Assembly (NCBI RefSeq): GCF_000425065.1 | Contig: NZ_AULB01000022.1 | Coordinates: 1 to 64,000 of the forward strand | Reading direction: 5' to 3' | Origin: Actinomadura rifamycini DSM 43936 | GTDB taxonomy: Bacteria > Actinomycetota > Actinomycetes > Streptosporangiales > Streptosporangiaceae | DNA: 64,000 bases | In this document: positions 34,600 through 43,831 of the stretch, one piece after another | Layout: every line of letters starts with the position of its first letter | Numbering within the stretch: position 1 is the stretch's first letter | Notes under the pieces: model-generated | The model's input: the letters and a program-made list of their open reading frames with translations, nothing else | Databases searched by the model: none | Told to the model about the DNA's origin: nothing | Position numbers and translations under genes: made by a program

Positions 34600-34953
34600 G
34601 TGGAGTTCGCCGTCGAGCACCGCGAGGAGAAGGGCCTCACCGTCGTCGAGATCAGCGGCGAGATCGACGTCTTCACCAGCCCCCGGCTGCGGGAGGAACT
34701 GCTCGACGTCATCGAGGGCGGCGGCCTGCACCTGGTGATCGACCTGAGCGAGGTCACCTTCCTCGACTCGACGGGCCTCGGCGTCCTCGTCGGGGTCTAC
34801 CACCGGCTCCGCGCCCGCGACGGCTCGATGTCGTTCACCGGCGTCGGCGACCGCGTCCGCCGCGTCTTCCACGTCACCCAGCTGACGAAGATCTTCGTGC
34901 TGCACCCGTCGCTGGAGGACGCCGTCGCGGCGCACGAGTCGCAGGCGTCCTAG
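34600..34953 (+). CDS. STAS-domain anti-sigma factor antagonist
   Basis: 117 residues from GTG 34600, with AGGGAGGAG about 6 nt upstream; ATG 34521 is in frame but would add a non-conserved tail. The fold is SpoIIAA/RsbV-like (VVEISGEIDVFTSPRLREEL) and the phosphorylated Ser is in the usual place (VTFLDSTGLGVLVGVYH). In partner switching it would be phosphorylated by an RsbW-like kinase such as that at 33632 and released by a SpoIIE phosphatase such as those at 44731 and 53891. These pairings are inference. Confidence 0.92.
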   Translation: MEFAVEHREEKGLTVVEISGEIDVFTSPRLREELLDVIEGGGLHLVIDLSEVTFLDSTGLGVLVGVYHRLRARDGSMSFTGVGDRVRRVFHVTQLTKIFVLHPSLEDAVAAHESQAS

Positions 34954-34956
34954 AAG

Positions 34957-34965
34957 TTATCCACA
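34957..34965 (+). other. Isolated perfect DnaA box
   Basis: TTATCCACA sits 3 nt after the STAS stop. It is a single copy with no cluster or AT-rich element, so it is not an origin; it may be chance or a DnaA-titration site. Confidence 0.35.
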
Positions 34966-35106
34966 GGTTCCCGCGAGGGTTCGGCGGGGCCGTGCAGCCG
35001 GTACGGTGGCACAGAGATCAAGCCCGCCGCTGGGCCGTGTTCCGAAGGGCCCGTCCCGCCGACGCGCGCGGTGCTGTCCGCAAACCGATACGGACGGGAG
35101 CGCTCC

Positions 35107-36366
35107 GTGGCAGAACAGCCGCTGCATGAGCACACGCTCGGCAATGGCCTGCGCGTGGTGGTCTGCGAGGACCATGTCGTACCGCTGGCCGCAGTGAACC
35201 TCTGGTACGGCGTGGGGTCGCGGCACGAGCGCGCCGGCCGGACGGGGCTCGCGCACCTGTTCGAGCACCTCATGTTCCAGGGATCCGCGAACGTCGCCGA
35301 GGGCGAGCACGCCGCGCTGCTGGAGAGCGCGGGCGCGTCCTTCAACGCCAGCACGTCCTTCGAGCGCACGAACTACTACGAGACCGTCCCGGTCAGCCAC
35401 CTGGAGCTCGCGCTCTGGCTGGAGGCCGACCGGATGGGGACGCTGCCCGCCGCGCTCACCCAGGCCAACCTGGACAACCAGCGCGACGTGGTGAAGAACG
35501 AGCGCCGCCAGCGGTACGACAACCAGCCCTACGGGACGGCGTTCGAGCGCCTGTGCGCGCTCACGTTCCCCGAGGGCCACCCGTACGCGCACACGCCCAT
35601 CGGCTCCATGGAAGACCTCGACGCCACCACCCTCGAGGACTGCGCCGACTTCTTCGCCACCTGGTACGCCCCCGGCAACGCCGTCCTGTCCGTCGTCGGC
35701 GACGTCGACCCGGAGAAGACGATCGCGGCCGTCGAGCGCTACTTCGGCGGCATCCCGTCGGGCCCGGCGAAGCCGCCCGCCCGCGCCGGCGACCTCGGCC
35801 CGCTCGGCGAGATCCGGGGCGAGACCCTCGACGAGGAGGTCCCCTCCCCCGCCTACTTCGCGATGTTCCCCCTCCCGACGGACGGCGGCGACGACGTCGA
35901 GGCCGCCGAACTCGCCGTGGAGATCCTCGGCGGCGGGTCCGGCTCGCGGCTGTACGACCGGATGGTCCGCCGCGACGAGATCGCCACCGAGGTGTGGGCG
36001 GGCGTGACGCGGCTGGCGTCCGGCCCGTCCCTGGCCATCGTCGACGCGATCGGCCCCGACCCGGAGAAGATCGCCGCGGTGCTGGACGAGGAGCTCGCCC
36101 GGTTCGCCGCCGAGGGCCCCGACGCCGACGAGACCGCCCGCGCCACCGCGCAGGCCGAGCGCGGGTTCCTCGAGCAGACCGAGACGGTCACCGGGCTGGC
36201 GAACGCGCTGTCGCAGAACGCCACCCAGTTCGGCGACCCCGCCCGGGTCTTCACCGCTCCCGGCCGCGCCGCCGCCGTCACCGGCGACGCCATCAAGGAG
36301 ATGGCCGCCCGCTGGCTCGCGCCCGGCGCCCGCACCGCCCTGACCTACGGAGGCACGCAGTCGTGA
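35107..36366 (+). CDS. M16 family zinc metallopeptidase, catalytic subunit
   Basis: 419 residues from GTG 35107 (GGGAG upstream). The inverted zinc motif HLFEH is at residues 50-54 and the third ligand Glu is about residue 132 (VVKNERRQRYDN), so it should be active. No signal peptide is visible. The gene ends in a GTGA overlap with a second M16 gene that lacks the zinc motif; such pairs form heterodimers like mitochondrial processing peptidase. Roles of actinobacterial pairs include peptide maturation and protein quality control; no precursor peptide is apparent here. Confidence 0.92.
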   Translation: MAEQPLHEHTLGNGLRVVVCEDHVVPLAAVNLWYGVGSRHERAGRTGLAHLFEHLMFQGSANVAEGEHAALLESAGASFNASTSFERTNYYETVPVSHLELALWLEADRMGTLPAALTQANLDNQRDVVKNERRQRYDNQPYGTAFERLCALTFPEGHPYAHTPIGSMEDLDATTLEDCADFFATWYAPGNAVLSVVGDVDPEKTIAAVERYFGGIPSGPAKPPARAGDLGPLGEIRGETLDEEVPSPAYFAMFPLPTDGGDDVEAAELAVEILGGGSGSRLYDRMVRRDEIATEVWAGVTRLASGPSLAIVDAIGPDPEKIAAVLDEELARFAAEGPDADETARATAQAERGFLEQTETVTGLANALSQNATQFGDPARVFTAPGRAAAVTGDAIKEMAARWLAPGARTALTYGGTQS

Positions 36367-37730
36367 CGCAGACCCCGGGCCTGAACCTCGCGCCCCGTCC
36401 CGTCCCCGGGCCCGTCCCGGCGTGGGCCTTCCCCGCCGCCGACGCGGGCCGCGTCCCGGCCGGTCCCGCGACGCTCCGCTGCGACCTGCCCGGCCGCCGC
36501 CTCGCCGCCGTCCGGCTGGTGCTGCACGCCGGCGCGGGCCGCGAGCCCGCCGGGGCGGACGGCGTCGCGGCGCTCACCGCGCGCGCCCTCCAGGAGGGCA
36601 CCGAACCCGGCGGCGGCACCGCGCTGACCGCCGCGTTCGAGCGGCTCGGCGCCAGCCTCTACACCTTCGCCGACCTCGCCGCCCTGCGGATCGGGCTCGA
36701 CGTCCCCGCCACCCGGCTCGCCCCGGCGATGGAGCTGCTGTCCGCGGTGGTCCGGCGTCCCGCGCTGGACGACGCCGACGTGCGGCGGCTCGTCCGCGAG
36801 CGCCTGGAGGACATCGCGCAGGAGGACGCCACCCCGGCGTCCCGCGCGATGCGCGAGCTGCGCGCCGTGATGTTCCCCGCCGAGGCCCGCGCGTCCCGCC
36901 CGACCGGCGGCGGCCGCGCCTCCGTCGAGGCCCTGACCGGCGCCGACGTCCGCTCCTTCTACGGGTCGATCGTTCCCGCCGAGGCCACCGCCGTCGTCGC
37001 CGGCGACCTCACCGGCCTCGACGCCGACGCCGCCCTCGCCGCCGCCCTCGAAGGCTGGGCCGGCACCGGCGGCCCGCTGCCCGCCGCCGACACGATCCTG
37101 CCCGAGTCCGCCCCGCGGATCGTCATCGTCGACCGCCCCGGCTCCGTGCAGACCTACCTCAGCTTCGGGCACGGCGTCCCCGACCGCTCGCACCACGACT
37201 GGCCGTCCCTCACGGTCGCGGCGCACGTCCTCGGCGGCGGGCTCACCTCCCGGCTGAACACCGTCCTGCGCGAGGAGAAGGGCTACACCTACGGGATGCG
37301 CGCCGGGCTGCTCCGGATGCGGTACTGCGGGCTGTTCGTCGCGCAGGGCGCCGTGCACACCGAGGTCACCGCCGACGCCGTCGCCGACGCCCTCACCGAG
37401 CTGCGCGGCATCGTGTCCCGCGGCATCGAGGCCGACGAGCACGGCGCGTCCGTCCGGGCCCTGGCCGACCGGGCGCCCGCCGAGTACGAGACGCCGTTCG
37501 CCATCGCCACCGAACTCGCCGACGCGTCCGCCAGCGGCCTCGGCGCCGACTACCCCACCCGGTACCTGGAGGCCGTCCGGGCGTCCACCCCGGACGGCGT
37601 CGCGCGCACCTACCGCAAGCACGTCGACCCCGACGCGCTGACCGTGATCGCCGTCGGCGACGCCGAGCAGATCCGCGGCCCGCTCGAAAAACTCGGTTAC
37701 GCCTCTGTCACCGTCACCTCGAAGGAATGA
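36363..37730 (+). CDS. M16 family peptidase homologue, non-catalytic partner
   Basis: 455 residues; GTG overlaps the stop of the catalytic subunit. The position of HxxEH is taken by GADGVAALTARAL, so zinc binding is lost, but the second-half substrate-binding pattern is present (VLGGGLTSRLNTVLREEKGY, with the Arg/Tyr pair). It should supply the second half of the closed chamber of the heterodimer. About 25 N-terminal residues are Pro-rich. Confidence 0.9.
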   Translation: MTQTPGLNLAPRPVPGPVPAWAFPAADAGRVPAGPATLRCDLPGRRLAAVRLVLHAGAGREPAGADGVAALTARALQEGTEPGGGTALTAAFERLGASLYTFADLAALRIGLDVPATRLAPAMELLSAVVRRPALDDADVRRLVRERLEDIAQEDATPASRAMRELRAVMFPAEARASRPTGGGRASVEALTGADVRSFYGSIVPAEATAVVAGDLTGLDADAALAAALEGWAGTGGPLPAADTILPESAPRIVIVDRPGSVQTYLSFGHGVPDRSHHDWPSLTVAAHVLGGGLTSRLNTVLREEKGYTYGMRAGLLRMRYCGLFVAQGAVHTEVTADAVADALTELRGIVSRGIEADEHGASVRALADRAPAEYETPFAIATELADASASGLGADYPTRYLEAVRASTPDGVARTYRKHVDPDALTVIAVGDAEQIRGPLEKLGYASVTVTSKE

Positions 37731-37834
37731 CCCATTTCCCCTAGGGTTTCGGTTGTCGGCATGAACCGTCGCACGGCGGCTTCCGTCTGACCTCTGCGGG
37801 GAATCCGCGCCGACGTCACAGAGAGGAACGGCCG

Positions 37835-39538
37835 GTGTCCTACGGGCAGCCCCACGGGGGCATGGCGGGCGGACCGTCCGTCGACACGATCCTGTCGGAG
37901 CCGAACTGCAAGCCGGGCGGCGTGATCGCGGGCACGGTGCACCTGCGCGGCGGGGGCCGGCCGGTCGACGTCCGGCACGTCACCCTCGCGCTGATGCCGC
38001 GCATGCAGAACGGCTACGGCGGCGAGACCGCGGGCCCGGAGGTCTACCGGGGCGCGCTCACCCGCTCGTTCCGGCTGGAGACCGGGCAGCAGCGCGACCT
38101 GGCGTTCTCCATCCCGCTGCCCTACGAGCTGCCGTTCACGACCGTGCTCGGCCGGACGCTGCCCGGCTTCACGATCGGGATGTGCACCGAGGTCGACGCG
38201 GTCGGCCAGCCCGACCCGGGCGACATCGACCCGATCTCCGTGGAGCCCCTCGAGTCGCAGCAGTGGGTGCTCGCCGCGATCGCGCAGCTCGGCTTCAAGA
38301 TCGGCAAGGTGACGTTCGAGGAGTCGAAGCTGCGCGGCGTCTCGCAGCAGCTCCCGTTCCACCAGGAGATCCACCTGTCGCCGCCGTCCCAGTACCGGGG
38401 ACGGCTCGGCAAGGTGGGCCTGAGCTTCGTCGCCAGCCCGCGCACGATGGCGTTCGTCCTCCGCGCCGAGGACCGCGAGGCCCCGCCCGACGACGCGTTC
38501 GGCGTCTTCCAGGTCCCGCACGCCGAGGCCGCCGAGGCCGACTGGCAGCGCAAGATCACGCAGTGGCTCGACGCCGCGGCGGCCCTGCGGCCCAAGGCGT
38601 CCCCGCACGGGCCCGCGCCGTCCCCGCACGGTCCGGCGCAGTCCCCCTCGGGCGGCGCGCCGCTGCCGCCGCCCGGCGGCGCCTACCCGCCGCCGCCGTC
38701 GCCGTCGCCGTCGCAGGGCTACGGCCCGCCCGGCAACGCGAACTACCCGCCGCCCGCGCCCGCGCCCGGCCAGGCCCCCGCGCCCGCCGCCGCGCACGCG
38801 TCCGGCCCGCAGCCGTACCCGCCGCCCGGCCAGGGCGGCGCCCCCGGCTTTCCCGGCACCCCGCCGCCGCCCGGCCCGGGCTACCCGGCCGGAGCACCGC
38901 ACGGGCGGCCCGCCCCCGCCGGCCCTCCGCCGCACGGGCAGCCCGCCCCCGCCGGGCCCCCGCCGCACCAGCAGCCCCCGCCCGCCTACCCGCAACCCGG
39001 CGGCCCGTACGCCGCGCCGCCGCCGTACCCCCCGGCCGCCCCCGGCCATCCGGCGCCCCCGCCCCCGCACGTCCACCACGGGCATCCCGGGCACTCCGGG
39101 CACCGGCACGGCCGCGGCGCCGGCATCGCCGCGGCCGGTCTCGCGGCGGGCGGCGTGGCCGCCGCGGGCGGTGCGGCCGCCGCGGGCGTCGGCGGCGCCA
39201 TGGCGGTCGGCGCGATGGGCGACGCCGCGGTGAACGCCGCCGGCTACGCCGCGAACGCCGCCGCGTACCCGGCCGTCGACCAGTTCGGCAACGCCATCGG
39301 GCAGGCCGGGCAGGAGGCGTTCGCGCAGGCCGGGCAGTACGCGTTCGACCAGGCGGGCCAGTACGCCGGGCAGATGGCGCAGGACTTCGCCGGGCAGGCC
39401 GCCGGCGAGGTCGCGAACGCCGCGTTCGGCGAGGCGGCCAACGCGATCGGCGGGGAGGTCGCCGGCGCCATCGGCGGCGAGATCGCCGGCGGCGTCGGCG
39501 AGGTCCTCGGCGGCCTGCTGGGCGGCCTGTTCGGCTGA
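37835..39538 (+). CDS. Spo0M-like (SpoOM family) protein with long low-complexity C-terminus
   Basis: 567 residues from GTG 37835 (AGAGGA upstream). Residues 1-255 resemble the arrestin-like SpoOM domain (IAGTVHLRGGGRPVDVRHVT, then FSIPLPYELPFTTVLGRTLP), found in sporulation-control protein Spo0M. Then comes a Pro/Gly/His-rich linker (about 260-425), an alanine/glycine-rich stretch that could insert in a membrane (about 430-470), and a tail with repeated Gln-Ala-Gly-Gln units (GQAGQEAF, QAGQYAFDQAGQYAGQ) ending in glycine-rich helices. Most Spo0M proteins stop near residue 260. The function of the tail is unknown; a scaffold role is possible. Confidence 0.8.
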   Translation: MSYGQPHGGMAGGPSVDTILSEPNCKPGGVIAGTVHLRGGGRPVDVRHVTLALMPRMQNGYGGETAGPEVYRGALTRSFRLETGQQRDLAFSIPLPYELPFTTVLGRTLPGFTIGMCTEVDAVGQPDPGDIDPISVEPLESQQWVLAAIAQLGFKIGKVTFEESKLRGVSQQLPFHQEIHLSPPSQYRGRLGKVGLSFVASPRTMAFVLRAEDREAPPDDAFGVFQVPHAEAAEADWQRKITQWLDAAAALRPKASPHGPAPSPHGPAQSPSGGAPLPPPGGAYPPPPSPSPSQGYGPPGNANYPPPAPAPGQAPAPAAAHASGPQPYPPPGQGGAPGFPGTPPPPGPGYPAGAPHGRPAPAGPPPHGQPAPAGPPPHQQPPPAYPQPGGPYAAPPPYPPAAPGHPAPPPPHVHHGHPGHSGHRHGRGAGIAAAGLAAGGVAAAGGAAAAGVGGAMAVGAMGDAAVNAAGYAANAAAYPAVDQFGNAIGQAGQEAFAQAGQYAFDQAGQYAGQMAQDFAGQAAGEVANAAFGEAANAIGGEVAGAIGGEIAGGVGEVLGGLLGGLFG

Positions 39539-39568
39539 GGAAAATGCCGGGCCATTCGGACGACATCG

Positions 39569-39591
39569 GCCGCCCCCTCGGCGGGGGCGGC
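39569..39591 (+). terminator. Hairpin between the Spo0M-like gene and the coiled-coil gene
   Basis: GCCGCCCCC (39569-39577) pairs with GGGGGCGGC (39583-39591), 5-nt loop, 30 bp after the Spo0M-like stop. It lies before the next start, so it may end one transcript and lower read-through. Confidence 0.65.
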
Positions 39592-39637
39592 TCCGGGTGG
39601 TTATCGTCGAGAGCGCAGCCGCCTCTCGAGGAGTGAC

Positions 39638-40492
39638 ATGACCACCGTGATCCTGGTCCTGCTCTGCCTTGCGATCGCCGGACGCGAGCTCTACCTGGCC
39701 TCCGACAAGCGGCTCCCCCGCGCCCAGGTCGAACTGCGCGAACTCCGCGCCCAGCTCGCCGAACTCACCCGCCGCCACGAATCCCTGCAGGCCGACGTCG
39801 CCGAGGTCGCGGCGCCCGGCATCCCGATCCCGCAGCCCGACCGGTCCCCGGACGTCCTCGACCGGTTCGACGCCCTGCACGACCGCGTCGTCGTCCTCGA
39901 GAAGACCGTCGGCGAACTCACCGAGGACCTCGCCGGCCTCGACGCCGACCGCGACGCGCAGCGCGCCCTCGCCCGCTCCCTCGACACCGTGGAGCGCGAC
40001 GTCCTCGAACTGCACCGCGAGATGCTCGACCGGCTCGACCGCGACGAGGGCGTCGTCGGCGGGCTCCTCCTCTCCGAGGAGGGCGAGGCGGAAGCGCTGC
40101 TCTCCGACGCCTTCGAGGGCTGCGCGTCCGAGTACGGGCTGCGCGTCCGCGTCCGCGCGCCCCGCACCGACGGCGGCTGGCTCGGCACCGCCTACCACCT
40201 GTCGGGCATGCGCCCCGACGCGCTCGCCGAGGAGCTGTTCTCCTACGCGCGCGGCCTCTACGCCCCCGACGACCCGTCCGCGCTCGGCGCCCTCCTCGCC
40301 GAACTCGCGCAGCTGCGCGGCGGCGGCGTCGCGCGCTTCGGCCCGTTCACCGCCGTCCGCACCCAGAGTTCGCTGCTCTGCGGGCTGCTCCCCGACGACG
40401 ACGCGGCCGAGCCGTGGGAGCTCGCGGGACGCGTCCGCGAACTCCCCGAGGACCGCCGCTGCGACCTCACCTGGCTCCGCGCCGACGACTGA
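39638..40492 (+). CDS. Membrane-anchored coiled-coil protein of unknown function
   Basis: 284 residues from ATG 39638. The first 16 residues (TTVILVLLCLAIAG) are a membrane anchor. Residues 25-135 form a charged coiled coil (QVELRELRAQLAELTRRHES; DRVVVLEKTVGELTEDLAGL) broken by a Pro-rich turn near 60. The C-terminal 145 residues are globular. I do not recognise the family. It follows the Spo0M-like gene after a hairpin and is convergent with the repeat protein gene. A cell-envelope or division role is only a guess. Confidence 0.7.
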   Translation: MTTVILVLLCLAIAGRELYLASDKRLPRAQVELRELRAQLAELTRRHESLQADVAEVAAPGIPIPQPDRSPDVLDRFDALHDRVVVLEKTVGELTEDLAGLDADRDAQRALARSLDTVERDVLELHREMLDRLDRDEGVVGGLLLSEEGEAEALLSDAFEGCASEYGLRVRVRAPRTDGGWLGTAYHLSGMRPDALAEELFSYARGLYAPDDPSALGALLAELAQLRGGGVARFGPFTAVRTQSSLLCGLLPDDDAAEPWELAGRVRELPEDRRCDLTWLRADD

Positions 40493-43400
40493 TCACGCGC
40501 GCACGAACCGCGGCGTCTCGTCCCGCACCGTCAGCGCCAGCAGGCACCGCGGCACGCGCGCCTCGTCCACGCCCAGGCACAGCGCCAGCCGCAGGTCCGG
40601 GTCGACCACCACGGCCCGCCGCAGCGCCCGGAGCGTCCGCCGCGCCCGCGCCCGCGTTTCCGCGCGCCCCGGCTCGTGCAGCGTTTCCGTCACCACCCGC
40701 CCCGCATACCGCCACAACTCCGCCGAATCCAGGACGCGCGTCCCGGCCGCCGCGAGACTCGCGACGATCACGACGCCGCTGTCCTCGTCCTCGGCCCGCG
40801 GCGCCGCGAGCGTCCCCTCGCCCGGCGCCACCGGCCCCCCGACCGGCCGGTGGTAGCGCAGCGGATCCAGCGTGTCGATGACGAACGCCCCCGGGTACGG
40901 GCGCGACGCGCGCCCCTGCCGCACGTCCGGCCGCGCCCGTCCGGTGTGCGCGCTGAGGTCGAGCACCATCCCCGCGTGATCGACCCACGCGGGAACCCCC
41001 AGCCCCGGCGCGCGCCGATCCAGCTCGACCATCGCGCCCCACAGTTCGTCCGCCCGCCGGGACAGCGTCACCGCCATCCCCGACCCCGGGAACGCGCCCT
41101 CCAGCACCGCGAGCGTCGCGGCCCACGTCGCGCTCCCGACGAACTCCCCGACGAACGCGTCCACGAGCGCCGCACGCCGCCCCGGCTCGACCTCCGGCCG
41201 ACGCACCGACTCCGACGGCTTGCGAAGCCGAACCGACTCGGGCGCTGGAGCCGGTGTGCTCCCCGGTCCCCGTGCGCCTGTCGCTCCCGGGGCCGGCCCC
41301 GGGGCCGGTCCCGGAGCGCCCGCCGGTTCCCGAGCCGACCCCCGAGCACTCGCCGGTTCCGGGGCACGCGCCGGGTTCGATCCCGAAGCCGGTCCCGAAG
41401 TGCTCGCCGTTTCCCGGACGCTCGCCGTTTCCCGAGCCGCCCTCCGAGCGCTCGCCGTTTCCCGGACGCTCGCTGGTTCCGGTTCCGAAGTGCTCGCTGG
41501 GTACGGTTCCTGAGCCGGTCCCAAATCGCTTGCCGATTCCGCTCCTGGAGCGCTCGCTGGTTCCGAAGCGCTCACCGATTCCCGGCCGCCGATCGGTTCC
41601 CAGCCGCTCTCCGATTCCCGGGCGCTCATCGGTTCTCGGGGGGCCACCGGTTCTCGGGGGGCCACCGGTTCCCGGCCGCTCACCGGGTCCCGGCCACTCA
41701 TCGGTTCCCGGGGGTCAACCGGCTCCCGGCCACTCGTCGGTTCCGTCGAACTCGTCGGCCCTGAGGATGGGGCCGTGCCGAGTGCCCCGCGCCGCACCCA
41801 CGCGGCCGAGTCCTCCCGCTCTTCTCCCAAGTGCCCACCGGACGGTTTCCCGGTCTCGCTGGACGGGTCGTCCGGTGCGGGTGCCGAATCGGACGGCCCG
41901 TCGACCGTCCCGACGACGCTCCACAGGTCGTCCGCCGATCCCTTCCCCGGCGGCAGCCCTCGCGGCGCGGACGACGCACGTCCCGGCGGGAGCCCGCGCC
42001 CGGCCGCCCGATCGGGCTCGTCTCCGGCGCCCGGCGGCGGTTCCGGCGCGGCGCCCTGGACGGGCGGCGCCGGTTCGTCCTCGGGCACGCGCGGACCGCG
42101 AGGCGTCCAGTCGAGGGACGTCGCCGAGGGCTCCTCCCGCGGCTCCTCCCGCGGCTCCTCCCGCGGCACCTCCTGGGGCACCTCCTGGGGCACCTCCTGG
42201 GGTGCTGCGGGCCGCTTCGCGGCGTCCGTCCGACCCCGCGTCTTCCACAGCCACGACATGCGCCGCCCGCGCCCCTTCCGCGCCGGGGGCTCGGGTCGCC
42301 ACTCGTCCTGCCCTGGTGGCGTCTCCGCGGACGCCGCCGCCCCTTCGGGCGCGGCCGCCCCGGCCGACGACGCGGCACCCCACGAGGCTCCGGTGACCCA
42401 CCCACCGTCCGGCTCACCGGACGGCGGCTCACTCCCCCCGGCCGACGCCGAGCCTGCTCCCCCACCCGCAGGCGGGGGCCCGGAGCCCCACTCGGCCGGA
42501 GTCGGCGCCACATGTCCAGAAGCATTGCCCAGCGCGGATTCACCTTCGGGCGGCCCAGCGACCGACGACCACTCCGCGCCGCCCGCATCCGCAGGCGACA
42601 CCGGCGACGGCTGCCCACCATGCGCGACCGAAGCCGACGCCGCATCCTCATATCCCGCACCGGGAGTGTCCTCCGACGAGGAAGCACCCCACGACGCCGG
42701 GCTTCCGGGCGCGGAACCGCCTCCGTCAGAGCCTGGAGCCCAATCCCGACCGCCCGCCACTACGGTCGGCGGGCCGGCCGCGCCCGTAGACCCCGACTCG
42801 GCCCACGAAGCCCACTGAGGCACCTCCGGCGCCGCACCGCCCGGACCGTCCTCCGTAGGCGACACCGAGCCGCCAGGCACGGAACCGCCCCCGGACGAAC
42901 CGGACACCGGCGACCAATCCGCGCCGCCCGAACCCGGTGACGGTGCGCCACCCTGCGACGGCCCTGACAAGTCCGAAGACACCGATTCAGTTTTCGAGAC
43001 CCGCTGAGGCAACCCCGATGCCGCACCGCCCGCACCCCCGGACGCCTCCCCGTCCTGGGACGGGCCGGACGCGCCCACAGACGCACGATCGTCCCCCGAC
43101 GACCACAGAGGCGACACCGAACCCGCACCACCCCCACCGGCCCCCGGTGCAGCAGCACCCCACGACGCGCCGCCCCCACCGCCGGGCGGCTGGGCCTGTG
43201 ACGGGGCGGACGTGCCCGCGGGCGGGCCCTCGGCTTCCGGCGACCACTGAGGCGACAGCGAACCCCCGCCACCCGCAGCGGCGTCCGGTGCAGCAGCACC
43301 CCACGACGCGCCGCCTCCACTACCGGGCGGCGGGGCCTGTGACGGGGCGGACGTGCCCGCAGGCGGGCCCTCGGCTCCCGGTGACCACTGAGGCGACAGC

Positions 43401-43831
43401 GAACCCGCACCACCCCCAGCGGCCCCCGGTGCAGCAGCACCCCACGACGCGCCGCCCCCACCGCCGGGCGGCTGGGCCTGTGACGGGGTGGACGAGCCCG
43501 CAGGCCGGTCCTCGGGTCTCGGTGACCACTGGGGCGATGTCGGGGCCGCGCCGCCCGGGGGGGCCGCGCGGCCGGGGGTGGGCGTTCCCCACGACGGGGT
43601 CGGCGAGGTGCCCGGGGTCCACTGCGGGGCCGTCGGGGACGGGCCGGGCGGGGGGAGGGAGGGTGAGGCAGATGTCTCCGGACGGTAAGGGCGCGGTGGT
43701 GCGGCGCCTGCAGGCGGCTTGGATCTGCCCGCCACGTGGACGTCTCCCGGGTGCGGGAGCGCGGGTTCGGGTGCTGGACGTTCGTGCGGGCCGGATGTCA
43801 CGCTTCCGATCCTGCGTCCCACGAAGATCAT
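40493..43831 (-). CDS. 1112-residue low-complexity repeat protein with C-terminal globular domain
   Basis: ATG 43831 overlaps the upstream stop (ATGA). Residues 1-870 are almost all P, G, A, S, E with spaced Trp (ASWGAAAP, PQWSP). They include three 47-residue tandem repeats, runs of QEVP/REEP, and many REPxxxREP units. Only the last 230 residues (from ALVDAFVGEFVGSATWAATL) look folded, with mixed alpha/beta character. No signal or membrane segment is seen. Downstream of a SpoIIE phosphatase and a small protein, it may be a scaffold or condensate-forming partner. The family is not recognised. The base-composition and frame plot support coding to the stop at 40493. Confidence 0.7.
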   Translation of the reverse strand: MIFVGRRIGSVTSGPHERPAPEPALPHPGDVHVAGRSKPPAGAAPPRPYRPETSASPSLPPPGPSPTAPQWTPGTSPTPSWGTPTPGRAAPPGGAAPTSPQWSPRPEDRPAGSSTPSQAQPPGGGGGASWGAAAPGAAGGGAGSLSPQWSPGAEGPPAGTSAPSQAPPPGSGGGASWGAAAPDAAAGGGGSLSPQWSPEAEGPPAGTSAPSQAQPPGGGGGASWGAAAPGAGGGGAGSVSPLWSSGDDRASVGASGPSQDGEASGGAGGAASGLPQRVSKTESVSSDLSGPSQGGAPSPGSGGADWSPVSGSSGGGSVPGGSVSPTEDGPGGAAPEVPQWASWAESGSTGAAGPPTVVAGGRDWAPGSDGGGSAPGSPASWGASSSEDTPGAGYEDAASASVAHGGQPSPVSPADAGGAEWSSVAGPPEGESALGNASGHVAPTPAEWGSGPPPAGGGAGSASAGGSEPPSGEPDGGWVTGASWGAASSAGAAAPEGAAASAETPPGQDEWRPEPPARKGRGRRMSWLWKTRGRTDAAKRPAAPQEVPQEVPQEVPREEPREEPREEPSATSLDWTPRGPRVPEDEPAPPVQGAAPEPPPGAGDEPDRAAGRGLPPGRASSAPRGLPPGKGSADDLWSVVGTVDGPSDSAPAPDDPSSETGKPSGGHLGEEREDSAAWVRRGALGTAPSSGPTSSTEPTSGREPVDPREPMSGRDPVSGREPVAPREPVAPREPMSARESESGWEPIGGRESVSASEPASAPGAESASDLGPAQEPYPASTSEPEPASVRETASARRAARETASVRETASTSGPASGSNPARAPEPASARGSAREPAGAPGPAPGPAPGATGARGPGSTPAPAPESVRLRKPSESVRRPEVEPGRRAALVDAFVGEFVGSATWAATLAVLEGAFPGSGMAVTLSRRADELWGAMVELDRRAPGLGVPAWVDHAGMVLDLSAHTGRARPDVRQGRASRPYPGAFVIDTLDPLRYHRPVGGPVAPGEGTLAAPRAEDEDSGVVIVASLAAAGTRVLDSAELWRYAGRVVTETLHEPGRAETRARARRTLRALRRAVVVDPDLRLALCLGVDEARVPRCLLALTVRDETPRFVRA
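42130..42201 (-). repeat. 12-bp coding repeats, two blocks of three
   Basis: Forward-strand units GCTCCTCCCGCG (three from 42130) and GCACCTCCTGGG (three from 42166) are each identical within their block. They encode REEP and QEVP tetrapeptides. Confidence 0.9.
43100..43522 (-). repeat. 141-bp coding tandem repeat, three copies
   Basis: The motif GGTGCAGCAGCACCCCACGA recurs at 43146, 43287 and 43428, exactly 141 bp apart, and flanking bases match over most of the unit. Each unit encodes 47 residues, including PPGGGGGASWGAAAP and LSPQWSP. Confidence 0.9.

Noticed and set aside
34957..34965. Replication origin
   Set aside because: Only a single DnaA box and no dnaA, dnaN or gyr genes or AT-rich unwinding element.
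43100..43522. CRISPR array
   Set aside because: Period of 141 bp with no short repeats and unique spacers; it codes for 47-residue units.
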